From Flammeovirgaceae bacterium UBA2786 (GTDB lineage: Bacteria > Bacteroidota > Bacteroidia > Cytophagales > Cyclobacteriaceae), in NCBI GenBank assembly GCA_002352225.1, contig DEIA01000011.1, positions 7,470-71,469 of the forward strand: 64,000 nucleotides of DNA. The letters run 5' to 3'. This document shows positions 35,131 through 44,308 of this stretch, one piece after another. The notes beneath the pieces are model-generated. The model did not search any database and was not told where the DNA came from. It saw only the letters and a program-made list of their open reading frames with translations. A program made the translations under genes and the position numbers. Numbering within the stretch: position 1 is the first letter of the stretch; each line of letters starts with the position of its first letter.

Positions 35131-35154
35131 CCCGGGCCAACACCCGGGTTTTTT
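35131..35154. terminator. Rho-independent terminator after tonB-like gene
   Basis: CCCGGG (35131-35136) and CCCGGG (35143-35148) pair around a 6-base loop, followed by TTTTTT. A-rich sequence on the left side means it may also serve the convergent chromate transporter gene. Confidence 0.85.
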
Positions 35155-35171
35155 GTTTTATGTGGCTCCGG

Positions 35172-36383
35172 TTACATAACAAACCCGCACCCGAGCCCGA
35201 TGATAATTATCACCCAGGAAGGAATTTTAGTAAAGGCTACAAACAGAAAAGTAACTACTGCAAACCCAATATTAGTAAGAATAGCTGAAGTGCTCTGATC
35301 CATTACCAGCGGTTGAAATAACAACACTGCAGCGGCCACAACAAGACCTGCGTTGGCCGCATTAATTCCCTCAAGCGAGGCCCGTATTGGCCTGAATTTT
35401 TTCAAACTCTCCCAGATGCGAATCATAAAAAAAATCAAAAATGTACCTGGTAAAAAAATTCCTGCAGCAGACATAATGGCTCCAATCACCTCACCGGCAA
35501 TACCATAATCGCGCATTGCCAGCGCTCCTATATACGAACTAAATGAAAACACCGGGCCAGGCAACCCCTGTACAAATGCATAGCCCGAAAGAAATTCTTC
35601 AGAGGTGAGGTATTGTTTGGGTGCATACTGTACAAACTCTGTGTACAACATAGGTGTGAGCACCTGGCCCCCGCCAAAAATCAAACTCCCGTTACGGTAA
35701 AAATTTTCAAATAAGCGAATAGGTAAAAATTCGGGAATTGATTTAGTCGCTGCTCCCAGCAAAGCAGCAAAAATTAATACCCCCGCCCATAAGAAAAAGT
35801 TAGCCCACGATACATCAAATTTTTGCTTCTTCTGGCGTGGATGGGCTTTGTAATTAAGTGCTGTAACTAAACCCGCTACTAACAAAATGAGTGGGAACAC
35901 CACTGGCGATTTACTGAAATATGTGGCCACACCAGCTAAAATCATTATTATCAGCCCTCGTTTTGTAGTTACTGTTTTTAAACTAATGGCATATGCTGCA
36001 TACGCAACAAACCCAACTGCCATGGGTTGAATAAATCGTGTGAACTCAAGCGATGCATTTTTATTGGCAAAACTATTGATAAGAATACCGCCTATTGTCA
36101 TAATAGCCACCGAGGGCAACATCCAAATCAAGAGTGTAAGGTACGCCAGTTTTGCGCCTCCTAACCGGTAACCAATAGCAGAAAGGGTTTGTGTTGAACT
36201 TGGACCCGGCACCACCTGGCACAATGCATTTAACTCTATCAACTCATTTTCAGAAATGTAGTTGCGCTTTTGTACTAACACATTCTGAAAGTGTGCAATG
36301 TGTGCCTGCGGCCCGCCAAAACAAGTAACCGATAACAGGAATACGTCTTTTAGAAACTCGCTATACCGTATTCTTTGTTTCAC
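35172..36383 (-). CDS. chrA: Chromate transporter, ChrA family
   Basis: A 403-residue membrane protein with two homologous halves of about six helices (long-chain CHR type). The first half has FGGPQAHIAHFQ and CQVVPGPSSTQTL; the second has FGGGQVLTPMLYTEF and FVQGLPGPVFSFSSYIG. The family exports chromate or takes up sulfate-like anions. Ends 67 bp from the tonB-like gene and starts 6 bp after the dioxygenase gene, so they may be cotranscribed. Confidence 0.94.
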   Translation of the reverse strand: MKQRIRYSEFLKDVFLLSVTCFGGPQAHIAHFQNVLVQKRNYISENELIELNALCQVVPGPSSTQTLSAIGYRLGGAKLAYLTLLIWMLPSVAIMTIGGILINSFANKNASLEFTRFIQPMAVGFVAYAAYAISLKTVTTKRGLIIMILAGVATYFSKSPVVFPLILLVAGLVTALNYKAHPRQKKQKFDVSWANFFLWAGVLIFAALLGAATKSIPEFLPIRLFENFYRNGSLIFGGGQVLTPMLYTEFVQYAPKQYLTSEEFLSGYAFVQGLPGPVFSFSSYIGALAMRDYGIAGEVIGAIMSAAGIFLPGTFLIFFMIRIWESLKKFRPIRASLEGINAANAGLVVAAAVLLFQPLVMDQSTSAILTNIGFAVVTFLFVAFTKIPSWVIIIIGLGCGFVM

Positions 36384-36389
36384 GGTGGC

Positions 36390-37361
36390 TTACTTTTTTA
36401 AACCAATTTCGCGAAGCCGCTGATTTAAAAATGCTCCGGCCGTTATATTGTCCCAGAGCTTTGGGTGCTGAGCATCTACACAAGAAGGTAATGCTGTTAA
36501 ATCCATTTCCGATCGTGGATGCATGAAGAAAGGAATGGAATACCGTGGGGTATTCATTAAATGCCTTGGCGGGTTTACCACGCGGTGAATAGTTGATTTC
36601 AATTTTTTATTAGTAAGCCGTTCAAGCATATCGCCAACATTAACAACTAACTGTTCGGGTAAAGCCGTTATCGGAATCCATTTTCCATCTCTCCGCAACA
36701 CTTGCAATCCATCGGCACTAGCCCCCATTAATAAGGTTATTAAGTTAATATCACCATGTTCGGCTGCCCGCACAGCATCTTCGGGTACGGAATCCGGATC
36801 TTCTATAGGGAAGTAATGAATAGGCCTAAGAATGCTATTACCATGATGTACTTTGTTATCAAAATAATCTTCCGGAAGGTTTAAATACAGTGCGATTGCC
36901 TTAAGCATCTGCACTCCTGTTTTTTCTAAGCGTTTATATACATCAAGTGCTATTTCTTTAAACTCAGGAAGTTCTGTGGGCCATACATTATCTGGATATT
37001 CTTTCTTTATTGGGTCGTTATCCAGCACTTCTTGTCCTACATGATAAAACTCCTTAAGATCGCCTGTGTTTCTTCCTTTGGCATGCTCTTTCCCCTTGCC
37101 AATATAACCCCGCTGTCCGGCCAGGCCCGGTATTTCATATTTCTGCTTAACGGAATCGGGTAACGCATAAAACTTCTTTATAACGCTGTACAGGTTAGCG
37201 GAAAGTTCATCGGTGAGATAATGATTTTTAATTGCTACAAAACCAATATTGTTGTAGGCACTGCCCAATTGTTCAACAAATTTTGCTTTGCGTTGCGTAT
37301 CGCCATCGGTAAAATCAGCCAGATCCAGCGAAGGTATTACATCAAACAACATATCAGCCAT
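36390..37361 (-). CDS. Isopenicillin N synthase-like 2-oxoglutarate/Fe(II) dioxygenase
   Basis: A 323-residue protein with N-terminal DIOX_N (IPSLDLADF, FVAIKNHYL) and C-terminal 2OG-Fe(II) domain. Iron ligands are visible as His and Asp in EHGDINLITLL and His in STIHRVVNPP, with Arg-x-Ser in RYSIPFF for 2-oxoglutarate. Plant-like IPNS-type enzymes in bacteria oxidise varied small molecules; substrate unknown. Divergent from the superoxide dismutase gene across a palindrome-rich 111-bp region. Confidence 0.92.
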   Translation of the reverse strand: MADMLFDVIPSLDLADFTDGDTQRKAKFVEQLGSAYNNIGFVAIKNHYLTDELSANLYSVIKKFYALPDSVKQKYEIPGLAGQRGYIGKGKEHAKGRNTGDLKEFYHVGQEVLDNDPIKKEYPDNVWPTELPEFKEIALDVYKRLEKTGVQMLKAIALYLNLPEDYFDNKVHHGNSILRPIHYFPIEDPDSVPEDAVRAAEHGDINLITLLMGASADGLQVLRRDGKWIPITALPEQLVVNVGDMLERLTNKKLKSTIHRVVNPPRHLMNTPRYSIPFFMHPRSEMDLTALPSCVDAQHPKLWDNITAGAFLNQRLREIGLKK

Positions 37362-37392
37362 AGGTAATAAATTAGGATTACAAGCTAATTAT

Positions 37393-37453
37393 TTTCGGTA
37401 AATTTACCCACATGCCAAAAATTCGGGCATGATATTGGTCAGATTTACCGAAA
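37393..37453. promoter_or_regulatory. Nested palindromes in the dioxygenase-SOD intergenic region
   Basis: TTTCGGTAAAT (37393-37403) and ATTTACCGAAA (37443-37453) are a perfect 11-bp inverted repeat. The left arm overlaps a perfect 12-bp palindrome GGTAAATTTACC (37397-37408). Inside lies CATGCC (37411-37416) and GGCATG (37426-37431). No T run follows, so operator sites for a dimeric regulator are more likely than a terminator. Confidence 0.6.
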
Positions 37454-37472
37454 CACAAAACTCAACTGTATT

Positions 37473-38171
37473 ATGGAAACTATCAATAGAAGAAAGTTTG
37501 TAAAACAGACTATTACTGCTGCTGCCGCTCTGGCAGTACCTGCTTCAGTTTTTGCCCATGAAACAAGGGCTGCGCTTCAGTTTACACAGGTGGTCTTACC
37601 CTATGCCGCAAATGCGCTGGAACCTAATATTGATGCGCTTACTATGGAAATCCATTACGGCAAGCATCATGCCGCTTATATCAAAAATGTAAACGATGCC
37701 ATTGCTGCCGAGAATATTCCCTATTCCACAGAGAAAGATTTTTTTGCCAATGCTTCAAAACTTTCTGCGAAAGCAAAAAATAATGGTGGCGGTGCATGGA
37801 ACCATAACTTTTTTTGGCAGGTGATGAGTCCTAATGCCAGTGGCACCCCGTATGGTAAACTGGTAGCAGCATTAGATGGTGCCTTTGGTTCTGTACCTAA
37901 GTTTAAAGAACAGTTTACGGCTGCTGCTATGAGTCGTTTCGGATCGGGTTGGGCCTGGTTAGTAAAAGATGGTAACACCTTAAAAATAGGTAGTACACCC
38001 AATCAAGATAATCCCATGATGGACAGTAGCGAATTGAAAGGCACTCCTTTATTGGCTTTGGATGTTTGGGAGCATGCTTATTATTTAAAGTACCAGAACA
38101 AGCGAAACGAATACGTAGCCAATTGGTGGAATGTGGTAAACTGGGATGAAGTTGCTAAACGATTGAATTAA
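37473..38171 (+). CDS. Fe/Mn superoxide dismutase with Tat signal
   Basis: A 232-residue enzyme converting superoxide to peroxide and oxygen. The N-terminus has a twin-arginine signal (NRRKFVKQ followed by a hydrophobic AAALAVPASVFA stretch), predicting folded export to the periplasm. Metal ligands are in IHYGKHHAAYIKN, GGGAWNHNFFW and LDVWEHAYYLKY. C-terminal NWWNVVNWDEV is typical. Divergent from the dioxygenase gene. Confidence 0.95.
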   Translation: METINRRKFVKQTITAAAALAVPASVFAHETRAALQFTQVVLPYAANALEPNIDALTMEIHYGKHHAAYIKNVNDAIAAENIPYSTEKDFFANASKLSAKAKNNGGGAWNHNFFWQVMSPNASGTPYGKLVAALDGAFGSVPKFKEQFTAAAMSRFGSGWAWLVKDGNTLKIGSTPNQDNPMMDSSELKGTPLLALDVWEHAYYLKYQNKRNEYVANWWNVVNWDEVAKRLN

Positions 38172-38178
38172 TCTACAT

Positions 38179-38640
38179 GTGAAAAAAATTCAATTGTTTT
38201 TGTTGTTGCTGACTTCAGCCATCTGCCTGAATGCACAAAACCGGCAGGAAATTAAGATGTACAAAACGTTTGGTGGTGCCCGATTTGAAATGGACTCGCT
38301 TGTATTAAGTCCAAAACAAGTTTTGCAGATTTTAAATACTGAACCTCTTGCATTCGAAAAATTTAAAAAAGCAAAAGCCAATTACAATGCCGCAGGTGTA
38401 TTGGGTTTTGCTGGTGGGGTTCTTATTGGGTTGCCTTTAGGAACGATGATTGGGGGAGGTAATCCGGAATGGGGGTTGGCTGTGGGGGGTGGTGTATTAA
38501 TTTTGGGGTCATTATCGCTAACCCGTGTATTCAGAAGTCATGCGTTTGAAGCCATTGAACTATACAACGGAAAAACAGCACGCCTAAAACCACAGTTTCA
38601 ATTTTACGGAACCGGGGCTCGTTTAGTGATGCGGTTTTAA
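38179..38640 (+). CDS. Hypothetical exported protein with glycine-rich membrane segment
   Basis: Unrecognised 153-residue protein starting at GTG 38179, 7 bp after the dismutase gene. A signal peptide ends near CLNAQ; a hydrophobic glycine-rich pair (GVLGFAGGVLIGLPLG and GLAVGGGVLILGSLSL) sits at about 72-115. Likely cotranscribed with the dismutase. Overlaps the convergent ribD end by 18 bp. Confidence 0.72.
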   Translation: MKKIQLFLLLLTSAICLNAQNRQEIKMYKTFGGARFEMDSLVLSPKQVLQILNTEPLAFEKFKKAKANYNAAGVLGFAGGVLIGLPLGTMIGGGNPEWGLAVGGGVLILGSLSLTRVFRSHAFEAIELYNGKTARLKPQFQFYGTGARLVMRF

Positions 38641-39666
38641 AATTTCCGGAGAATAAACACGGAGTATATCAGTTTCAATTTTTTCTTCTGCTACAAGTAA
38701 ACCAGTAAATGCCGGTGCTGCTATACCTGAATAAAATTGACGCGATGAAGTAAAGACACGGGCCTCATCCCACAATCCCTGATTGATAAATAACGATAAG
38801 GTAGTGCTACCCCCTTCTACCATTACAGATTGAATTCCGATAGATACAAGGTGTTCCAAAAGTGACTCCAGAAAATTATTTTCTGGCAATCGAATTAATA
38901 GCAAATCAGGATGCTCCTCATGTTTCAATACATTGTAACAAATGGTTTTAACCGATCCATCAAATAGTGAAAGCGTATCAGGCAAACGCAAGAATCGGTC
39001 AATCACTAACCGCACAGGATTACGGCCCGACCAATGGCGCACAGTTAACACCGGGTTATCGTGTGCTGCTGTTTTTGTACCAATTAAAACCGCATCTTCT
39101 TCGCTACGCCATTTATGTACTACCTGCCGCGACTGCTCATTGCTGATCCACTTCGATTCGTAATTGGTGCGTGCGATAAAGCCATCGAGCGTTTGAGCCC
39201 ACTTCAACATGATGTAGGGCCGTTGCTTTTCGTGAAATGTAAAAAATCGTTTATTCAGCTCTCGTCCCTCATGTTCTACTACTCCTTGTGCCACCTCAAT
39301 GCCGGCTGCCTTTAGTTTAGCTATACCTTTCCCTCCCACCAGGGTATTCGTGTCTGTATTCGCAATTACTACTTTACCTACTTTATGCTGAATCAATAAA
39401 TCGGCACAAGGGGGCGTTTTACCAACGTGTGCACAAGGTTCAAGATTAACGTAAACTGTACTTCCGGCAAGGTGATTTTTATCGGCCACACTATTTACCG
39501 CATTTGCTTCTGCATGAAGGCCGCCAAATTGCTTGTGCCAGCCTTCGCCAATTATTTTTCCGTCTTTCACAATTACACAACCTACTAATGGGTTGGGACT
39601 AACAGAACCCATACCCTGTCTGGCCAGTTCAAAACATCGGTGTATATAGTGTTGATCGGTGAGCAT
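38623..39666 (-). CDS. ribD: Bifunctional riboflavin deaminase/reductase RibD
   Basis: A 347-residue enzyme. The N-terminal deaminase (about 1-145) has the zinc motif HAEANAV with Glu, and EPCAHVGKTPPCADLL. The C-terminal reductase (about 150-345) has MLKWAQTLDGFIA, SNEQSRQVVH and VMVEGGSTTLSLF. It performs the second and third steps of riboflavin synthesis. Other rib genes are not in the window. Confidence 0.96.
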   Translation of the reverse strand: MLTDQHYIHRCFELARQGMGSVSPNPLVGCVIVKDGKIIGEGWHKQFGGLHAEANAVNSVADKNHLAGSTVYVNLEPCAHVGKTPPCADLLIQHKVGKVVIANTDTNTLVGGKGIAKLKAAGIEVAQGVVEHEGRELNKRFFTFHEKQRPYIMLKWAQTLDGFIARTNYESKWISNEQSRQVVHKWRSEEDAVLIGTKTAAHDNPVLTVRHWSGRNPVRLVIDRFLRLPDTLSLFDGSVKTICYNVLKHEEHPDLLLIRLPENNFLESLLEHLVSIGIQSVMVEGGSTTLSLFINQGLWDEARVFTSSRQFYSGIAAPAFTGLLVAEEKIETDILRVYSPEILKPHH

Positions 39667-39700
39667 AGAAATTACTTACCTTGCAAAGATCAATTTCGGC

Positions 39701-40540
39701 ATGACCAATTCCAAAGAACTTTTCAGCGAAGTAGTAAGGCGTATTAACCTGCCCGAAGCCAAAGCAGAAATTGAAAGCATTGCCCTCCTGTTGTTGGAAA
39801 AGAAGTGGAATATTAATCGTACGGATATTCTGGCTCAAAAGCCCATACAGCTAGAGTGGAATGAAATTGACTCTTATATTCAACGAATCAATACGCACGA
39901 ACCTATACAATATATCTTAGGTGAAACAGATTTTTATGGAAGATCTTTTCGGGTTAATTCTTCCGTGTTGATACCCCGACCCGAAACAGAATTGTTGGTT
40001 CAGGAAATTATACACCACAGCAAACCGGGTGCTAACCCTTTAGCTATGCTCGATATTGGTACCGGTAGTGGCTGCATTGCTATCTCGCTTGCATTGGAGT
40101 TGAAATGTACAATGAAGGCCATTGATGTAAGTTCGGTTGCACTTGCTGTTGCCCGGGAAAATGCCACCCGGCTGAAAGCAAATGTTCATTTTATGGAATC
40201 TGATATTTTAAGTGATCCGCTTACAGAAAAGTTTGATGTGATAGTAAGTAACCCGCCATACATCTCGCAACACGAAAAACAAAGTATAAAATCTAATGTA
40301 CTGAAATACGAACCGCACACGGCATTATTTCCAGCCGGTGATGACCCGCTTTTGTTTTATCGTGTAATTGCAGCGCAGGCAAAAGACACATTAAACCCGA
40401 ATGGCTCGTTGTGGTTTGAGATTAATGAGCACCATGGAAAAGAGATTTGTGAGATTATGTACTCTGCCGGGTTTGGGACTGTGGAATTACTTAAAGATTG
40501 GAGCGGAAAGGATAGAGTAGTATGGGGAAAGATTATTTGA
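39701..40540 (+). CDS. prmC: Peptide chain release factor glutamine methyltransferase
   Basis: A 279-residue enzyme from ATG 39701; the upstream in-frame GTG at 39659 would overlap divergent ribD. It methylates the GGQ glutamine of release factors. An N-terminal helical domain precedes the SAM motif MLDIGTGSGCIAISLAL and the catalytic NPPY motif (VSNPPYIS). C-terminal SLWFEINEHHG and WSGKDRVVWG are typical. Confidence 0.95.
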   Translation: MTNSKELFSEVVRRINLPEAKAEIESIALLLLEKKWNINRTDILAQKPIQLEWNEIDSYIQRINTHEPIQYILGETDFYGRSFRVNSSVLIPRPETELLVQEIIHHSKPGANPLAMLDIGTGSGCIAISLALELKCTMKAIDVSSVALAVARENATRLKANVHFMESDILSDPLTEKFDVIVSNPPYISQHEKQSIKSNVLKYEPHTALFPAGDDPLLFYRVIAAQAKDTLNPNGSLWFEINEHHGKEICEIMYSAGFGTVELLKDWSGKDRVVWGKII

Positions 40541-40566
40541 TTTGATCTAATAAAATTTTCCATTGG

Positions 40567-41151
40567 CTAATTCAACCATTCTCCCACCCAAAAAGATTGT
40601 TCTCCCTGCAGAGTCAATATCCCATCCTGTTTCGCAACTAGTTTTCCATTTACCAATTGTGGTATTTTTGTGTGAACGTTTTCGGGTAAAACAAAAAGCA
40701 TTGTTCCGGCTGCTATCCATTTTTCAAACCGACCGGATTTAATACGACTCCAACGTTTACTCTCAAAGAACGCTTCCACATCACCGGTAAACTCCTCCAG
40801 TGTGCTTAATGTGTTTTCATCTGATGCCAGTACGTTCATGGCAGGAATGTGCCGGGCCGCCAGAATTTCTATTGCCTTGCTTAAAGGAATTTCATTTATA
40901 CTAAATGAAACTATTTCAATTGGGTATTGATCTTTCGTTCGGTCAATCCAAATTTCCTCCTCGCCCGCAGGCACCAGCACTACATCTATTTTAATTCCCC
41001 ACCCCACTACTATTTCTATTTGTGAATGTAAAACAACAATAATGGGCATCCATTCTAAAAGCTCCTGTACTCTTTCAAGGGGAATGGCGTGCGCATTCAG
41101 AATAACTAATGCGGGTTCCTGATTTTCGCGTACAATGTGGTGGCTGGACAT
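40567..41151 (-). CDS. Thiamine-pyrophosphokinase-like protein of unknown function
   Basis: A 194-residue protein starting MSSHHIVRENQEPALVI, similar in my memory to the N-terminus of Bacteroidota thiamine pyrophosphokinase-like proteins. The region aligned with the catalytic GDFDS reads WGIKIDVVLVPAGEE, with no acidic cluster, so kinase activity is doubtful. The C-terminal GILTLQGEQSFWVGEWL may be a beta-rich substrate domain. Last gene of the six-gene amidoligase operon, joined to the gene upstream by TAATG overlap, which ties it to that pathway. Confidence 0.7.
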   Translation of the reverse strand: MSSHHIVRENQEPALVILNAHAIPLERVQELLEWMPIIVVLHSQIEIVVGWGIKIDVVLVPAGEEEIWIDRTKDQYPIEIVSFSINEIPLSKAIEILAARHIPAMNVLASDENTLSTLEEFTGDVEAFFESKRWSRIKSGRFEKWIAAGTMLFVLPENVHTKIPQLVNGKLVAKQDGILTLQGEQSFWVGEWLN

Positions 41152-42338
41152 TACTCAAAAAAGCAAACCGAACCACCCACCCATGTTTTATCTTTATTAA
41201 ATTTCACTCCAATCATCTCGCCCCGGCTAAGGCGCGCCAGGTTAGTGATTAGTTGGGGTCTGGACTCTCCTTCATTCCATAAAAACAATAACCGGATTTC
41301 TGTTTTCACTAATCCATCGGGGGCTTGAATAACCGGTTCGTAATGTACCTTCCGTTGCAGCATAAAGTTCTTACGGTCGGCAGCCGGAATTGAATCCAGG
41401 TCGGATTTCGTTACATGAAAAATTACTCCGCTTCCGGAAAAAGAGAAAAGCGGTTTCAATACATAGTCACCAAGGTTATCTGGCCATGACTTGTATTCAT
41501 TCAGAAATTTACATTCGGGTACCGCATCACTTTGCACAAACGGCATCGTGTATTTACTAATATAAAAAAACCAGTTGGGATGCCCGGCCCATTCAACCTC
41601 TACATCTTCTGTAAGATGGAAATTTGTTTTCAGGTCTTTTTGTGCAAGTAATTCATCAAAAATTACGCGGTTGTAAATCCGGTGAACCGGAATTTCAACT
41701 CCATTTTTCTTATAGAATAACTTCTTGTTTCTGATAATAATATCCCCAATATGAACAGGAGCTATTCCTAAATGTTTTTGAGTAATTAAAAAATCGATAG
41801 CTGTGTTTTGTTTTAACGGATTTATTTCCAGCAGGATTACATTTTCCGGATTGTGCTTACCTACAATGGCCTGCCTGATTCGCTGCCAATACTCGGTTGA
41901 ATTTAATCCAAAATGGAAATGTAGATTATCAGGAATACGATAATGCTCTTTGAATTTATTTCCAAGAAAATCCTGATACCCAAACAAGGATGGAAATCCC
42001 TGCATTTCAATTAAGCGAGGAACACGCACCCCATTCTCTGTACACACCGCAAAGTCCAGTGCAATAAATAATGTGTTTGCTGTTTCGTTTGGTACACGCA
42101 GGTTTTCGGGCAGAGCGCCCTGCATTTTGGTTTTGAAACCCGGCCGAACTATTACATCGATAATTTCATTGGCTGCTTTAAATAGCTTTTCACCAAATTC
42201 TTTCCCTACAAACACCGGGCTTTCGGCTACCCGGAATGGAATTTTATAATTAAACTCCTGATCGAGGTCGTTTAGAAATTGTTGATAGCTATCAATCGAA
42301 AATTGTTGATTAAAAAACTGCCGGGCCTGGGGTATCAT
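41151..42338 (-). CDS. ATP-grasp-like amide ligase candidate
   Basis: A 395-residue protein of unrecognised subfamily. Its C-terminal half has ATP-grasp-like strands: YVLKPLFSFSGSGVIFHV (a lysine and flexible Gly/Ser loop), FMLQRKVHYEP and TEIRLLFLW. The N-terminal half has VPRLIEMQGFPSLFGYQ and ILLEINPLKQNTAIDF. Position between an amidotransferase gene (ATGA overlap) and the TPK-like gene, with a second ATP-grasp and a GCS2 ligase in the same operon, supports amide bond formation. Substrate unknown. Confidence 0.75.
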   Translation of the reverse strand: MIPQARQFFNQQFSIDSYQQFLNDLDQEFNYKIPFRVAESPVFVGKEFGEKLFKAANEIIDVIVRPGFKTKMQGALPENLRVPNETANTLFIALDFAVCTENGVRVPRLIEMQGFPSLFGYQDFLGNKFKEHYRIPDNLHFHFGLNSTEYWQRIRQAIVGKHNPENVILLEINPLKQNTAIDFLITQKHLGIAPVHIGDIIIRNKKLFYKKNGVEIPVHRIYNRVIFDELLAQKDLKTNFHLTEDVEVEWAGHPNWFFYISKYTMPFVQSDAVPECKFLNEYKSWPDNLGDYVLKPLFSFSGSGVIFHVTKSDLDSIPAADRKNFMLQRKVHYEPVIQAPDGLVKTEIRLLFLWNEGESRPQLITNLARLSRGEMIGVKFNKDKTWVGGSVCFFE

Positions 42339-43174
42339 ACAATTACAGAGCTTAGGCGATTACGCAAGGCTGTCATTAAGAACCGCGGCACTACTGTAGA
42401 ATACGTAAGCATAATTTTATCCGGATCATTCAAATGATCAAGCATGCCCCAGTATTTATTTTCTCCATGCTTTTCAATTACCAGTTTTTTCTTGTCTTCG
42501 CGCAGTAGATACATGCGCATACCCACCGCATCGGCTTCCGGATGAAATTGCATGCCAACAATGGCTTCGTTAAACCGAATCGACATTATGGCCCGTTCCA
42601 GAATAATATGCGGCCTGAATTTTTCAATACATAATATTTCGCCACCAGAGGCTTGTATCTTTTTTATGTTGGGTTCTGTAATTTGATAATCGCGCGAATC
42701 GACTGCCCACAAAGGATCGCCCAGCGAACGAAACAAAGGATCGTGATGGCCTGCGCTTGTTTTGTGCACAGGCATTACGCCAAATGATGTTGATTTTCTT
42801 TTTGAAACCTTTCCTAATTCATAATGGCGGCAAAAGATCTGAAAGCTGTGGCAGATAAGAAGTACATGTTTTTTGCTTTCAGGATTTGCCTGGTTGTATG
42901 CCATAATAGAATCCATTAAGGCAAAGTATTTTTTCTCCCATATCGTGTCTGCGCTATCTAACGGACTTCCCGGGCCACCGGAAGAAATGTAAACATCAAA
43001 ATTCAGATCGGGAACTTCGTCTTTAAGCCGAACATCAAATATTTTATAGTTTACCATCAAATGGCAATCGGCCTCAAATTCTTCAATTAACTGCCGAATG
43101 CCACGCATTCCTTCATTGGCCTGTCCTTCATATAAATCGAGAATGGCAATATTAATCTGAGTATCTGCTATCAC
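42335..43174 (-). CDS. Class I glutamine amidotransferase-like protein
   Basis: A 279-residue stand-alone GATase domain. The nucleophile elbow reads LLICHSFQ (Cys about 108) and the remaining triad is GMQFHPEAD (His and Glu about 209-211). The oxyanion region YISSGGPGSPLDS is present. It should release ammonia from glutamine for a partner synthetase; the two ATP-grasp proteins and GCS2 ligase of the same operon are the candidates. Lies 9 bp after the GCS2 gene. Confidence 0.88.
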   Translation of the reverse strand: MIADTQINIAILDLYEGQANEGMRGIRQLIEEFEADCHLMVNYKIFDVRLKDEVPDLNFDVYISSGGPGSPLDSADTIWEKKYFALMDSIMAYNQANPESKKHVLLICHSFQIFCRHYELGKVSKRKSTSFGVMPVHKTSAGHHDPLFRSLGDPLWAVDSRDYQITEPNIKKIQASGGEILCIEKFRPHIILERAIMSIRFNEAIVGMQFHPEADAVGMRMYLLREDKKKLVIEKHGENKYWGMLDHLNDPDKIMLTYSTVVPRFLMTALRNRLSSVIV

Positions 43175-43183
43175 GCTTTCGGG

Positions 43184-44281
43184 TTATAATCCTCGCAGGG
43201 TTTCATCGGTTATGTAATCGACTACTTTTTCTAAACTACCTGTTTCTTTATACACAGCTAGTTGGCGGTCGGCCCCGGTTCCCTGCTCTAATATGGTGCG
43301 AATATAATTGATTGCCTTGCGGCTGCCAAGTTCATCTACTACATCATCGATAAACTCTAACAACTCCAGAATAAGTCCACGCGTGTCCAGTTCTACCTGT
43401 TTGCCAAAATCTATAAGCTTTCCGTCAAGACCATACCGTGAAGCACGCCATTTGTTTTCATTAATTAGTGCCCGCGTGTACAAAATAAAACTCATGTTTT
43501 GCAACCGTAATTTATAAAGCTTTACCACCAATGCCTGGAATACTGCGGTAATGGCAATGGTTTCTTCTACGCGCATGGGCACATCGCAAATACGAAATTC
43601 AATTGTATCAAAAAACGGATGTACGCGTACATCCCACCAGATTTTTTTTGCGTTATCGATACAGTTGGTTTGAATAAGCAGGTTTACATAGTTTTTAAAA
43701 TCATCCCAGTTCTCGAACCTATCGGGTATACCCGTACGTGGAAACTTATCAAAGACTTTTGTACGAAAAGACTTAAATCCGGTATTACGCCCCTCCCAGA
43801 AAGGCGAGTTGCAACTGAGGGCATACACATGTGGTAAAAAGTAGCGCACCGTGTTTTGAATATGAATAGCCATATTCTTGTCTTTGATACCTACATGCAC
43901 ATGTAATCCAAAAATAAGATTAGAACGGGCAGCCTCCTGCATTTCCTGCACAATCTCATCGTACCGTGGATTGGGTGTAATCAATTGCTTGCTCCAGTGC
44001 GAAAAGGGATGGGTACCCGAAGCTCCGATCTTTAATCCAAGCGTACCTGCCACTTCGCTAACTACTTTGCGCAACGTTGCAATTTCTTGATAGGCCTGCG
44101 TAACATCTTTACAAATGCCGGTACCTACTTCCACTACTGCCTGGTGCATTTCGGCTTTTACACTATCATTCCCTACATGTGCAGCCAACTCTACTATTTT
44201 TTGATCGTGCGAAGTAAGCTCCCGCGTGTGCGGGTCAATTACCATGTACTCTTCTTCAACACCCAGTGTAAAACTCTCCAT
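43184..44281 (-). CDS. GCS2-family carboxylate-amine ligase
   Basis: A 365-residue protein of the glutamate-cysteine ligase type 2 (YbdK-like) family. Starts with the signature FTLGVEEEYMVIDP; VKAEMHQAVVEVGTG, FGLHVHVGI and FDTIEFRICDVPM follow in family order. These ligases join a carboxylate to an amine using ATP. Bacillithiol users normally do not need glutathione, and the neighbours here are other ligases, so a dedicated peptide product is more likely than gamma-glutamylcysteine. Confidence 0.92.
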   Translation of the reverse strand: MESFTLGVEEEYMVIDPHTRELTSHDQKIVELAAHVGNDSVKAEMHQAVVEVGTGICKDVTQAYQEIATLRKVVSEVAGTLGLKIGASGTHPFSHWSKQLITPNPRYDEIVQEMQEAARSNLIFGLHVHVGIKDKNMAIHIQNTVRYFLPHVYALSCNSPFWEGRNTGFKSFRTKVFDKFPRTGIPDRFENWDDFKNYVNLLIQTNCIDNAKKIWWDVRVHPFFDTIEFRICDVPMRVEETIAITAVFQALVVKLYKLRLQNMSFILYTRALINENKWRASRYGLDGKLIDFGKQVELDTRGLILELLEFIDDVVDELGSRKAINYIRTILEQGTGADRQLAVYKETGSLEKVVDYITDETLRGL

Positions 44282-44308
44282 AAGCCAACAAAGAATTAAA
44301 TCGTATAA

